Shown in pieces: positions 56,201 to 62,996 of a DNA stretch of 64,000 nucleotides. A program made the translations under genes and the position numbers. The DNA is from Lysobacter auxotrophicus (GTDB lineage: Bacteria > Pseudomonadota > Gammaproteobacteria > Xanthomonadales > Xanthomonadaceae), in NCBI RefSeq assembly GCF_027924565.1, contig NZ_AP027041.1:2046001-2110000 (forward strand), written 5' to 3'. How positions within the stretch are numbered: position 1 is the stretch's first letter; every line of letters begins with the position of its first letter. The notes beneath the pieces were generated by a model. It saw only the letters and a list, made by a program, of their open reading frames with translations, had not been told where the DNA came from and did no database searches.

Positions 56201-56783
56201 CCAGCTGGGCGTCGCGTATCGCGACACCGACCGCAACCGCGTCAACGCGCTGGCGCGCTACGAGTACAAGCTGGAAGAAGACAACAGCGGCATCGGCATC
56301 GCGGGCCTGCCGGAGCAGAACATCGGGTCCGATATCCGCACGCGCGCGCACATCGTCTCCGCGCACGCCGACTGGCATCCGTCGCGGCCGTGGTGGCTGA
56401 CCGGTCGCGTCGCGGCGAAGTGGCAGGAAGACCGCTTCGTCTACAACGACGGCGGACGCGTGGACGACCGCTTCCGTGGCGTGCTGGTGTCCGGCCGCGT
56501 GGTGTACGACATCACCGAGAACTGGGACGTCGGCGTGCTCGCGTCCACCTTCCAGGGCGACTACGACGCCAACCAGTACGCGTACGGCGTGGAGATCGGG
56601 CGCCTGCTGCGGCAGAACCTGTGGCTGTCGGTGGGCTACAACTTCGTCGGCTTCGAGGGCGACCCCGACCTGACCGGCTACGAATACACGGACGAAGGCG
56701 CCTTCATCCGACTGCGCTTCAAGTTCGACGAAAACCTGTTCCTGCGCGACGACGACCGTTACCGCAGGCCGGCGCAGAAGTGA
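44208..56783 (+). CDS. Giant DUF11/SdrD-B-like surface protein with C-terminal outer-membrane barrel
   Basis: 4,191 aa. GTG start with CGGGAGGA five bases upstream; signal peptide near 22-41 ending SAPVLA. Residues 42 to about 1275 are DUF11-type repeats (for example VTFTIAVTNNGPSPSTNF, LPPGF). About 1285-2290 are eight SdrD-B-like repeats with Ca-binding loops such as DTNDNGVIDSGE and DVDNDGVIDTGE. More DUF11 and SdrD-B copies follow to about 2990, then a Pro/Ala/Thr linker (3020-3130) and an Ig-like domain (3138-3290). About 3300-4191 are amphipathic strands ending FIRLRFKFDENLF, a large barrel. It should anchor itself in the outer membrane and extend a long stalk. An OmpA-family gene follows 11 bases later. 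Most residues are of low information, so repeat counts are approximate. Confidence 0.9.
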   Translation: MLFASLGIPRHAHRIGPRWRAWLRGSLLALLSAISAPVLAVDLGITDLSDTGSDPTPAGGVVTYSVTVENASADTAAGTFVLFDLPPGTTAVSLPPFCTANATVPTRIECDMGALDGILIGGQPVTFQIQVDTGGLQPGLVEIDAAVGQAPLPDPTVPLDQLPPTDPFFAADTNPTNNTASQSTTLIDSADLSLDKSATPNPVVAGGIVTFTIAVTNNGPSPSTNFSVQDSLPAGLVYIDGSASGTGWTFSGPNGTFAGTLPAGQTATYTFQAEATASSGNLVNSAVVTPTTPDPDTSNNSDSVDVGITAGADLAIGKSVTPAPAVAGETVTFTIVVENRGPNDATGVFWVDNMPPGFTITGGSQPAGWTCVTGPLNQNRRCDYTAGALPAGSSTTFTIDATVPTTGPGSSGDVTNTATIDSDTPDPEPSNDSGSATFTVLTPGADLALTKDKQPPLVNVWDGTEPDLDSQMTSTITVTNQGPDSATGQVQVTDVLAPGEQFLGASPTPPWTCTVAPPVYIGPGTPQTVTCTLDASALPLAPGQSAPPLTITTRAREPGTLTNTACTGGSGGTLEPITGGGVNVDGNPGNDCSGDGSGSTVQSADLSITKQTNGAGEADNTLPVTYTSFTYTLTITNAGPDGTPGVVVNDPIPGFIPGVTTASAVAPAGWTCTIDANGSLVCRSDATVLAGGASVTIPITVNGPMLDSAVRPAGTCGGAAMPAGSWCNTAGVGVDPAVPGAIGEIDDSNNSAGDYVRIPRVANVQTTAKTITTGAQGQVGVPSTHRIDYHNQGPSTASAVVFRDVIALPPNDSGFVLNTAVRDGGGTTTCTAVPGANVTAVAAPGGTRYHTEGAGAGLLTITCTPLDMASGQSNSLTITLTPIFNLTSNPARAFPDTGDFFFDFNGDGTPDPSNGADGFGNYQFNTDPTNADDQKTAALTFATGEVDLITNKVDVGFTGGVDPMGYDPNDTSQNFVSYQITVINNGGPSAATGVRITDTISPQAGATVRYAGASATAGGPFDPNRCAITAGSNPVTGPATMTLECIMPGAGFPGSDQLGVINVNAQSAIYLSFEYLTPPSATGDTLNDSATASGNETDTQPGNNSEDENTSIRTRVDMAVSKTTVTQAPDANPTVALPPTVDPVTVREPFFYVIEAVNNGPGSSLSLDRSGTNPLNGPGTRIVDTLPAGVIVTGTITWQKVGPSVGVGDVPNGTGTCSLAGSTVTCDLGDVTFAPGNGGRVRIIVPARWDTVPAGGTSSNTATVSTQQVDNTNGNDTATVPLGVIASTITGTVFEDRDRAGANGGVPQDASAEPRVPGVTLALAGTDVYGNAISLTTTTDGSGNFTFGELSPSDASGYAITQTQPTGYVNGPVDPPATGGNAPSLGGTYARGGANGNSSFATIPVGRQDAGIRYNFPELINASLSGFVYSDANSDNTRTVGTDPPIVGATVELLNAITSAVLQTATTDANGAYTFVNLDPNVVYTLREPLPAGTFNNAPLAVNPGLVSGAPCTSGCTRGTGVAGDPLTTDRISDIDLAVGNGQGTDFNFGENPTDVAISGRVWLDTNDNGVIDSGETGIAGIAMRLTGINNNGIPVLQDVNTDADGNYVFTGLVPGTYTVTETVQPTGTFNGTTVVGTVGGTATDRATTPSSISGIVTTAGVPGTGYNFGEIQPASIAGSVFYDFNNDGLINGGEVGIASVTVTLTGTTDTGAAVNTDATTDANGAFAFADQRPGTYTLTEPTQPPGTTNGITTPGTINGAPSGTATPVTTTPSAISNIALGAGNASITNLFGEIADGEIAGRVWLDNNNNGAIDTGENGIGGVQIDLAGVVSGGGAVARSVTTNPDGTWAFTSLPPGTYAVVEPAQPTGTLSGATVAGTGGGTATDPATVPSRVSGIALGVSQQVDGYLFGEIPPGTITGRVYIDGNRNGVQDGVEVGIANVAVVLSGIDDLAQNVSLPLTTGPLGGFQFENLRPGVYALTEPDQPPATSDGITDPGNILGVRSGSPTATGTVPSRISGIVLPSGQAHIDNLFGEFPTGSLAGRVWLDVDNDGVIDTGETGIADVTVELSGQTLTGVPFNLTDTTDADGRYEFTGLPAGTYTVTEPNQPAGTVNGITVPGSSGGTATAPNTVPSQISGIVMTLNENATDYNFGEAPGASIAGKVYIDENLNGAYDDGEAGIPNVIVVLNGNDDLGQAVNAPMSALFNALAMRLVVNGTTATDANGDYRFDTLRPGTYTVTEPDQPPLTTDGVTTPGTVNGVPDGVATPRGTLPSAISEITLTPGAAAIGANFGEIADSPDLKVSKSAAPAQFTVNNIAKYSIRVRNTGPKTTAGDYVVEDRLPPGLTLAATPTGNGWACTGAVGESRLSCTSSVPIARDETRADAILVQARVDASALANSPVNNAVLVQGGGEDEAHVPSPAERAAFEGDVTGLPVCDPAITHNACRVATPIQLASAVSGTVWFDAGSDDTHLDGGDVRLDGWHVEFVDAATGNLVAEVLTAADGTYRIPDLIPGVRHYLRFRHPTSGVLWGFPVTGETAAGPPAPCDADAAIAGGTASTCRVTDQSITQLEVVLQSGAELPQQSLPVDPGGVVYDVVTRDPVPGSVVTLAPSGTCASFDPATSILNGGAGGYSIEGNAISMTVGANGFYQFLFAPTAPPRCDYTLRVTPPGGFAFPSTVIPTQPGTLNPPGAVGTTFDVQPQPAAPTAPVGAGTAYYLALSSGSATASIVHNHIPLDPAVAPGLVITKTGDRQVVELGDTLLYTITIHQTAGEALDDVNVIDNLPPGFTYIDGTARADGRGIADPLGKPGPRLVFDVGPIRPGQQIQLSYRVRIGIGSMQGDGINRAQAFGCSIEGGCVDPGTLQPLPGTVPSNRAQYRVRVTGGVFTDEGCVLGKIFVDGNNNHIQDHEELGIPGVRFYFEDGTWMVSDSEGKYSYCGLPPKSHTLKVDASTLPLGSRLTTSSNRNLGDATSLFIDLKNGELHRADFIEGSGSNEVLEQVKARRTQGETSAPQTEVQGAPLSFQTQPLGAPSGATMSARQDPTIVAPRGTQRPPGVGVGGGIDNVVPAATGATTAPATTDAAPSSDIAPAPADTTAPAVPDHRFEPALGAPTALYPQTPSTTDEPPHALDVQSGNVDYSVNTDVDVVRVDVDRDGVPADGQSPVHVVVQLLGQDERPLAGDRFATIEYSGGRVQLPGGRTDELGPGKLDADRVTPGIQLPVKDGRAEFDLLAPDVPQDVLLRITAGGVSAENTVSFLPEMREMLATGLIEGVVNFRNGGSLDPVRRDDGFDRDIRRWEREFNNGKANGAARAAFFVKGTIKGEYLLTAAYDSDKEVRGRLLRDIQPAEFYPVYGDSSLRGFDARSAERLYVRVDKNRSYLLYGDFQTGDSLASQTGVATSGRIVMRSLGNYNRTATGFGWHFEGKRVRGNVFAMEDSLRQVIDEFPSQGSGPYGLSNNAVLEGSERVEVITRDRNQPSRIVSVRPLGRLVDYSFEPFSGRILLNQFLPAFDSELNPISLRITYELDQGTEKFWVYGIDAQFRLSRSIEAGASYVNDENPFAPFRMGSANLGFRFGKNTWLVVEAARTESEVNTNSINQYATPGLQNLSGEVEGDAYRLEFGHDGKNFDATLFAGRSDPAFNNPSSPLYGGRGEYDLELTWTINERFELYVEALRSEDRNPDGGDRNAGGAGVRIGASKRLTLDFGVRAIRETIGAYSPWSISPPFGSTGGLSGGFATGSAGGALGYGQQPLDPLTGLPVIRSDGTVPTSDLPVGTELESDTVHVGAGYKINDKFVVGGEYEQDFNGEDRNRVALGVDYRLMERNRLYGRYERQTGLTSAFGITTADREADAIVFGIDSTYLKDTQVFSEYRLRDAISGRDVQMASGIRNDWDIKEGLRLSTAAEHVKIYDGDTGDTTALAFGLDYSANPLWRGAMRVEYRVSGDVDGTVTDEEFNTTLFQLLWARKLSRDWTLLARNYLLATDYQARGDVLQDRFQLGVAYRDTDRNRVNALARYEYKLEEDNSGIGIAGLPEQNIGSDIRTRAHIVSAHADWHPSRPWWLTGRVAAKWQEDRFVYNDGGRVDDRFRGVLVSGRVVYDITENWDVGVLASTFQGDYDANQYAYGVEIGRLLRQNLWLSVGYNFVGFEGDPDLTGYEYTDEGAFIRLRFKFDENLFLRDDDRYRRPAQK

Positions 56784-56794
56784 GGACACCGGAC

Positions 56795-57823
56795 ATGACA
56801 CCCCACCGCACGCGACTGACCCTCGGACTCCTGCTGGCCTGCGCCACGCCTGGCTTCGCGCAGCAGGGCGCGCCTTCACAACTCACGCCACAGAAGCAGC
56901 GCATCACCGACGAGGCGATCTACGCCGACCACTCCACCTACCAGGCGACGCAGGACCGCATCCAGGCGCTCAACGACGCAGGCCGCCCGGTGCGCGATTA
57001 CCACCTCGCCAAGGCGCAGTGCTGGCTCGACGTGTCGTTCCACGAATACAGCCGCAACGACCGCAGCGACTTCCCGCAGGACGCGCTGGACCAGTCGGCG
57101 CAATTGGTGAGCGCGATGGAGCAGGGCGCCACGCCGTCCGACGACACGCCGCTGGTCAACGATGCCCGCCGCCTGCGCGAGGATTTGTGGAAGCGGCTGG
57201 GCGCGATCCACGGCACGCCGGGGTTCGAGTGCGCCCAGCAGGCCGTGGCCTGCGGCGAGGTCGAACTGGTCCACGCCGGCAACGAGTTCAACCAGCAGCA
57301 GTGGCGCCACGCCAAGCCTTACATCCAGATGGCCGAGGACCTGACCAACGAAGCCGAGGCGCTGGCCCGCAACTGCACGCCGGTGCCGCAGAACATGACG
57401 CTGACCGCCAACCTGCTGTTCGACTTCGACCAGGACACGATGGGCCGGGTGCGGGCCGAGTCGCGCACGGCACTGGACGACGCCTTCCGGCGCGTGGGCG
57501 AGGAGAAGCTGAAGGTCGTCGGCGTCCAGCTGGTCGGCCACGCGGACCGCCTGACCGCGCGACCGGGCAGCGACTACAACCAGCGCCTGTCGGAACGTCG
57601 GGCGATGGCGGTGCGGCAGTACATCATTGCGCAAGGCATCCCGGCGGAGGTCATCACGTATGAGTGGCGCGGCGATACCGAGCAGGTCCAGGCCTGCGAT
57701 GGCTACACCGGTGCCAGGCTCAAGGAGTGCCTGCTGCCGAACCGGCGCGTGGAAGTGAAGTTCGACGTGCAGCGCATCCAAGTGCCCCCGGCCGGGCTTG
57801 GGCCGGCCTCGCCCGGCGGGTGA
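56795..57823 (+). CDS. OmpA-family peptidoglycan-binding protein
   Basis: 342 aa. Signal peptide 1-22 (cleavage after GFA). A helical region with paired cysteines (FECAQQAVACGE) precedes the OmpA C-terminal domain: LLFDFDQDTMG, VVGHADRLTARPGSDYN, SERRAMAVRQYI and NRRVEVKFD. It binds peptidoglycan and links it to the outer membrane. It follows the giant gene within 11 bases and probably supports its barrel. Confidence 0.9.
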   Translation: MTPHRTRLTLGLLLACATPGFAQQGAPSQLTPQKQRITDEAIYADHSTYQATQDRIQALNDAGRPVRDYHLAKAQCWLDVSFHEYSRNDRSDFPQDALDQSAQLVSAMEQGATPSDDTPLVNDARRLREDLWKRLGAIHGTPGFECAQQAVACGEVELVHAGNEFNQQQWRHAKPYIQMAEDLTNEAEALARNCTPVPQNMTLTANLLFDFDQDTMGRVRAESRTALDDAFRRVGEEKLKVVGVQLVGHADRLTARPGSDYNQRLSERRAMAVRQYIIAQGIPAEVITYEWRGDTEQVQACDGYTGARLKECLLPNRRVEVKFDVQRIQVPPAGLGPASPGG

Positions 57824-57875
57824 GTGTAGGGCTGAACAGGCGCGCAAGTCAGGGGCTACCGCAGAATCAATGACT

Positions 57876-57933
57876 TGTCACGGCGATGTCACATTTGTCA
57901 CTCCGATGACAGGCGCTGTCCTGCGCATGTCAC
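57876..57933. promoter_or_regulatory. Cluster of TGTCAC motifs upstream of the trimeric autotransporter
   Basis: TGTCAC occurs at 57876, 57887, 57896 and 57928, with an inverted ATGACA at 57906, all within 58 bases and about 60 to 115 bases before the autotransporter start. It looks like a repeated operator of unknown regulator. Confidence 0.5.
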
Positions 57934-57990
57934 CCGGCACGGGAATTGCTCGGCGAGGTTGACGGCTTACCCAACCGGAGCCGTCCGTCC

Positions 57991-60900
57991 ATGCAACCTG
58001 CGAACCAGCGCCGCTTCCAGCGGCACGTTCTTACCGCCGCTCTGCTGTCCGCGCTCGCCCTTCCGGCCTACGCCGGCACGAACTGCCAACTGGTCGACAA
58101 CGCGACCGGCACGCCGCTGACCATCGACAGTTCGGCGCCCGGCAGCGAAGCCCTGGCATGCGGCCCGGACGCGAAGGCGGCGGGCGACGGCTCGACCGCC
58201 ATCGGCGACGAAACCACCGCGAACGCCAAGAACGCCACCGCCGTCGGCTCGTGGATTGACCTGAACGGCGACGGCAACGTCGACCCGGACGAGATCACCT
58301 GGGCCAACGGCCTGAACTCCACCGCCATGGGCGCCGCCGCGCAGGCCGTGGGCGACAACAGCACCGCCATTGGCGTCCGCGCGGTCACCAAGACCGCGGG
58401 CAGCGTCGCCATCGGCAACCAGGCCGGCGCGGTGCATGCGGGATCGAACCAGGTAACGACGGACGTCAACAAGAACGGCACCGGCGGCTGGGCGAGCACG
58501 ATCGGGCCGACCACGCCGACCACGCCTGCGGGCAGCAGCGTCAACAGCGTCGCCGTCGGCGCCAACGCCAGCGCGAACGGCAGCAACTCGATCGCGATGG
58601 GCACCAACGCCAAGACCCGTTCGGTCAACGGCACCGTCATATTCAGCGAAGACAAGAGCACAGGCGACACCATCACGACGCGCGCCATCACCACCGTCGA
58701 GGCGCCCACGACCAATTCGGTCGCCATCGGCAACAACGCGGCGGTCAACGGCACCGGTTCGATCGCCCTGGGCAACGGCGCGACTGTCGACGGCAACAAG
58801 GTCACCAAATGGCAGAGCCCTTCGTACGGCCTGTTCACCCTGAGCACGGCGGAATCCGCGGTCAACTCGGTCGCCATCGGCAACAACGCCCGGTCGATGG
58901 GCAACAACAACGTCGTCATCGGCGCCGGTGCACAGACCTTGGGTGACATCTATTACTCGCCCTACGATGTCATCTGGCAGGACATGAACTCCACCGTCAT
59001 CGGCTCCAACGCCATCGTCGGCCGAGGCATGGGCACGGCCGTGGGCTACTCCGCATACGTCAACGGCCGCAGCGGCGCCGCGATCGGCTACGCGGCGACC
59101 GCAGTCGGCCAGGGCGCGACCGCCGTCGGTGGCTGGCTCGACTGGCAGGCCGCCTTCGGCGCGCCGGCGGTCACCGGCCCTGGCGCTATTTTCAACCCGT
59201 ACGGCAAGGCTTACGCCGTCAGCCTGGGCGCCTCGTCTTACGGCGGCGGCGCCTACGCGTGGGGCAACTACAGCACCGCCCTCGGCGCTGCGGCACGCGC
59301 CGGCGATCGCGACACTGAATACAACTCGGTCCAGCCCACGTCGCAATTCGATTCCATTGACCCCACGGTCATCGGCGCCGCGACCGCAGTCGGCTTCAAC
59401 GCCAGCGCGCAGGGCCGTGCCAGCGTTGCCGTCGGCAATCAAAGCGTGGCCTACAACGCCGAAGCCGTCGCAATCGGCTCCGAATCGGTCGCGTACGGCT
59501 TGGACAGCATCGCGCTGGGCACGAATGCCGTCGCGACGTTCCACAAGAGCATTGCCATCGGCGAGAACGCCCTGGCTGACGGCTACACGGGCACGGCCAA
59601 CATCGCATTCGGCAAGGACGCCAGCACCGCGCCAGGCTTGAGCGGCCAGACCAGCAACGCCATCGCCTTCGGTACTGGCGCCTACGCGAGCGAGGATGCC
59701 GCGTTGTCGATGGGTAATGCCAGCCTCGCCACTGGCGTTGGCGCCACGGCCGTCGGCAACGGCGCACAGGCGCTGAGCGACAGCAGCGCCGCGCTCGGCG
59801 AGAACAGCCAGGCTACAGGCGCGTCCGCGACGGCAGTCGGGAACTACGCGTACGCAGCGGGCGACTCATCCATCGCAACGGGCACGAACGCCTTCGCCAT
59901 CGGCGCTGGCAGCATCGCCAGCGGCAACAACGCGTACGCCGGCGGCGACGACGCCGTCGCCCTCGGCAGCTACGCAGTGGCCGATACCGCCGGCGCGCTC
60001 GCCCTGGGCAGCGGCGCGAATGTGTACGGCCTCAACAGCGTCGCCATCGGCATGAACTCCAGCGCCGACCGCGATAACGTCGTCTCCGTCGGCAGCGCCG
60101 GCGCCGAGCGCAGGATCGTCAACGTCGCCGACGGCGTGGAAAGCACCGACGCGGTGAACAAGGGCCAGCTCGATGCTGTCGTCACCAACGTCGGCGGCAC
60201 CATCGGCGCGCAGCTGGATACGGTCGCGACCGCACTGGGCGGTGGTGCGGCCGTGAGCACGCAGGGCATCTCCGCGCCGAGCTTCTCCTTCATGGGCGGC
60301 AGCTACGGCAACGTCGGCTCGACGTTCAGTGCCATCGATGCGGCCTTCAATGGCCTCAACGCGCGCGTCTCCACGCTGGAAACCACCGCTGCCAACCCGG
60401 CGCCGTCCGCCGGCGGCGCGCCGACGGGTACCGGCAACGGGCTTGCCATCGGTACCGGCTCCAACGCCACCGACGCCAACGACACCGCCATCGGCCACGG
60501 CGCCAATGTCGGCGCCGCCAACGGCACCGCGCTGGGCAACAACGCCATCGTCGATCCCGCGGCCGACAACGCCGTCGCGGTCGGTGCCGACAGCCACGCC
60601 AGCGCCAGCGGTTCGGTCGCGCTGGGGCAGGGCGCCGTCGCCGACCAGGCCAACACCGTGTCGGTGGGCAATGCTTCGCAGCAACGCCGCGTGACCAATG
60701 TCGCCGCCGGCACCGCCTCCACCGACGCCGCCAACGTGCAGCAGGTGCAGGACGGCGACGCGGCGGCGGTCGCATCGGCCAACGCCTACACCGACACCAC
60801 CGCGACGCAGACGCTCACGCGCGCCAACGCCTATACCGACAGCCAGATGCAGGCCTGGAACGACAACTTCGACGACCTGCGCAACGACATCGGCTACCGG

Positions 60901-61152
60901 CTGGGCAAGCAGGACGAACGCATCGATCGCCAGGGCGCGATGAGCAGCGCGATGATGAACATGGCGATCAACGCCGCCGGCAGTCGCAGCCCGCGTGGTC
61001 GTGTCGCGGTCGGTGCCGGCTGGCAGAACGGCGAAAGCGCGCTGTCGGTCGGCTATTCGAAAGCGATCGGTGATCGCGCGTCGATGAGCATCGGCGGTGC
61101 CTTCAGCAGCGACGACAGCTCCGCCGGCGTCGGTTTCGGTATCGACCTCTAA
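57991..61152 (+). CDS. YadA-type trimeric autotransporter adhesin
   Basis: 1,053 aa. Signal peptide near 11-28 (LLSALALPAYA). The head consists of many YadA/Hia-type repeats of the SVAIGNNA / ATAVGSW pattern. Residues 90-101 (DLNGDGNVDPDE) form a perfect EF-hand loop inside the head. Two YadA stalk signatures (RRIVNVADGVESTDAVNKGQ and RRVTNVAAGTASTDAANVQQ) lead to a coiled coil. The C-terminal anchor (about 980-1053) includes GRVAVGAGWQNGESALSVGY and ends GVGFGIDL. Three chains form one barrel in the outer membrane. It is an adhesin candidate; the partner is unknown. Confidence 0.93.
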   Translation: MQPANQRRFQRHVLTAALLSALALPAYAGTNCQLVDNATGTPLTIDSSAPGSEALACGPDAKAAGDGSTAIGDETTANAKNATAVGSWIDLNGDGNVDPDEITWANGLNSTAMGAAAQAVGDNSTAIGVRAVTKTAGSVAIGNQAGAVHAGSNQVTTDVNKNGTGGWASTIGPTTPTTPAGSSVNSVAVGANASANGSNSIAMGTNAKTRSVNGTVIFSEDKSTGDTITTRAITTVEAPTTNSVAIGNNAAVNGTGSIALGNGATVDGNKVTKWQSPSYGLFTLSTAESAVNSVAIGNNARSMGNNNVVIGAGAQTLGDIYYSPYDVIWQDMNSTVIGSNAIVGRGMGTAVGYSAYVNGRSGAAIGYAATAVGQGATAVGGWLDWQAAFGAPAVTGPGAIFNPYGKAYAVSLGASSYGGGAYAWGNYSTALGAAARAGDRDTEYNSVQPTSQFDSIDPTVIGAATAVGFNASAQGRASVAVGNQSVAYNAEAVAIGSESVAYGLDSIALGTNAVATFHKSIAIGENALADGYTGTANIAFGKDASTAPGLSGQTSNAIAFGTGAYASEDAALSMGNASLATGVGATAVGNGAQALSDSSAALGENSQATGASATAVGNYAYAAGDSSIATGTNAFAIGAGSIASGNNAYAGGDDAVALGSYAVADTAGALALGSGANVYGLNSVAIGMNSSADRDNVVSVGSAGAERRIVNVADGVESTDAVNKGQLDAVVTNVGGTIGAQLDTVATALGGGAAVSTQGISAPSFSFMGGSYGNVGSTFSAIDAAFNGLNARVSTLETTAANPAPSAGGAPTGTGNGLAIGTGSNATDANDTAIGHGANVGAANGTALGNNAIVDPAADNAVAVGADSHASASGSVALGQGAVADQANTVSVGNASQQRRVTNVAAGTASTDAANVQQVQDGDAAAVASANAYTDTTATQTLTRANAYTDSQMQAWNDNFDDLRNDIGYRLGKQDERIDRQGAMSSAMMNMAINAAGSRSPRGRVAVGAGWQNGESALSVGYSKAIGDRASMSIGGAFSSDDSSAGVGFGIDL

Positions 61153-61170
61153 CCCATCCCACGACAACGC

Positions 61171-61193
61171 ACGGCGCCCATCGCGGGCGCCGT
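61171..61193. terminator. Hairpin between the adhesin and protease genes
   Basis: Perfect 9-bp stem (acggcgccc with gggcgccgt), loop ATCGC, 19 bases after the adhesin stop. Confidence 0.65.
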
Positions 61194-61223
61194 GACCACT
61201 CCTTCGCACTCCAGGAAATCGCC

Positions 61224-62996
61224 ATGATCTTTCGCCGTACCGTCCTCAGCCTACTGATCGCGGGCGCCTGCGCACCGGTGTTCGCCGGCACCGTGGACCT
61301 CACCTCTCTCGACGACGCCACGCTGTCGCCGCGCTTCATCGTCAAGTACAAGTCCGGCAGCGCCGAGCGCGCGCAGTCCGATGCACGCCAGCGTTCGCTC
61401 GACGCCGCCGCGACGCGTGCGCGTCCGCAGATGGGCGCGCGCATCGCCGCGCTGCAGGGTAACGCGGCGCTGCACGTGCAGTCGCTGCGCGCAACCGTCG
61501 GCGGCAAGCACGTGGTCAAGGCCACGCAGCGCCTGAACCGCACCGAAGCCGAAGCGCTGATGCGCGCCATCGCCGCCGATCCGAACGTCGAGTCCGTCGC
61601 TGTCGACCGTCTGATGCACGCGGCCGCACTGCCGAACGACCCGGTGTTGACCAGCCACCAGATGTGGCACTACGGCACCGGTGCCGGCGGCGCGCGTGTC
61701 ACCACGGCGTGGGATTCGGGCGCCAGCGGCGCGGGCGTCGTCGTGGCGGTGATCGACACCGGCGCGACGCACCACGCCGACCTCGAACCGAACCTGCTGC
61801 CGGGCTACGACTTCATCACCGACGCCTTCGTCTCGCGTCGTGCCACGGACGGCCGCGTGCCGGGCGGCTGGGACACCGGCGACTACTCCGCTGCGAACGA
61901 GTGCGGTGCCGGTGCGCCGGCCGAGAACAGCAGCTGGCACGGCACACACGTGTCGGGAACCATCGCCGAGGTGACCAACAACGGCGTGGGCGGTGCGGGC
62001 ATCGCCTACAACGCGAAGGTCGTGCCGGTGCGCGTACTGGGCCGCTGCGGCGGCTATACCTCCGACATCAACGACGCGATCGTGTGGGCGGCCGGCGGCC
62101 ATATTGACGGCGTGCCGGACAACCCGAATCCCGCAGAAGTCATCAACATGAGCCTGGGCGGCGCGCACGAGTGCGAAGTCGACACGCAGACGGCGATCAA
62201 CGCCGCCGTTGGGCTCGGCGCGACGATCGTGGTGGCGGCCGGCAACGACAATTCCCCGGTCACCGGCCACGCGCCGGCCAGCTGCGCGAACGTCGTCACC
62301 GTCGGCGCCACCGGCGCGTCAGGACAGCGGGCGAGCTACTCCAACTACGGTGCGGGCGTCGACCTGGCCGCGCCGGGTGGTGCGGGCACCGAAGGCGTCC
62401 CGGGCGGCTACATCTGGTCGACCCTCAACAATGGCACTACGGTCCCGGGCAGCGACATCTACGCCGGCTACACGGGCACGTCGATGGCGACGCCGCACGT
62501 AGCTGGCGTGGTCGCGCTAATGCAGAGCGTGGTCACCACGCCGCTGACACCGGCGCAGGTCGAAGGCCTGCTGAAAGCGACCACGCGCGCCTTCCCGGTG
62601 AAGCAGACGCAGGCCAACGGCGCCGGCCTGCTCGACGCGGCCGCCGCGGTCGAACGCGCGCGTAGCTTCGGCCAGCCCATCAATGGCCTGCCGACGACGC
62701 CGGGCATTGCGATGGTGCTGCCGCCGATGGCGACGGGCGAGCGCGAGCTGTACACGATCGACGTGCCCGCCGGCGCGACGAAGATCGACATCACCACCTA
62801 CGGCGGTCGCGGCGAAGTACAGCTGCTGCTGGGGTACGAGGCCGATCCGTTGCCAAACTCGAACGTCGGCGCTTCGGCACGCCCGGGCATCAACCAGGCG
62901 ATCACCGTCGCCAATCCGGCCCCGGGGCATTACTACCTCGCGCTGAGTGCGACCAAAGACACCAGCGGCGCGCGTCTGTTGGTGAAGGTGAACTGA
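61224..62996 (+). CDS. Secreted subtilisin-like serine protease (S8) with C-terminal PPC-type domain
   Basis: 590 aa. Signal peptide 1-21. An inhibitor-type propeptide lies at about 35-130 (RFIVKYKSGSAERAQSD, IAADPNVESVAVDRLMHA). The protease domain has Asp178 in VIDTGATHH, His239 in SSWHGTHVSG and Ser420 in GTSMATPHVAG. The C-terminal part (about 495-590) is a PPC-like beta domain (ERELYTIDVPAGATKID, PGHYYLALS), often involved in secretion. It is an extracellular protease made as a zymogen. A small gene starts in the next base after its stop. Confidence 0.94.
   Translation: MIFRRTVLSLLIAGACAPVFAGTVDLTSLDDATLSPRFIVKYKSGSAERAQSDARQRSLDAAATRARPQMGARIAALQGNAALHVQSLRATVGGKHVVKATQRLNRTEAEALMRAIAADPNVESVAVDRLMHAAALPNDPVLTSHQMWHYGTGAGGARVTTAWDSGASGAGVVVAVIDTGATHHADLEPNLLPGYDFITDAFVSRRATDGRVPGGWDTGDYSAANECGAGAPAENSSWHGTHVSGTIAEVTNNGVGGAGIAYNAKVVPVRVLGRCGGYTSDINDAIVWAAGGHIDGVPDNPNPAEVINMSLGGAHECEVDTQTAINAAVGLGATIVVAAGNDNSPVTGHAPASCANVVTVGATGASGQRASYSNYGAGVDLAAPGGAGTEGVPGGYIWSTLNNGTTVPGSDIYAGYTGTSMATPHVAGVVALMQSVVTTPLTPAQVEGLLKATTRAFPVKQTQANGAGLLDAAAAVERARSFGQPINGLPTTPGIAMVLPPMATGERELYTIDVPAGATKIDITTYGGRGEVQLLLGYEADPLPNSNVGASARPGINQAITVANPAPGHYYLALSATKDTSGARLLVKVN

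Noticed and set aside
52803-56879. A 1,358-codon minus-strand frame opposite the barrel region
   Set aside because: It is again antisense to a well supported gene and has low-complexity composition.
44208-57823. CRISPR-like interpretation of the repetitive giant gene
   Set aside because: The repeats are protein-level domains of about 110-120 residues in one reading frame, not short identical DNA repeats with spacers. No CRISPR array was seen in the window.
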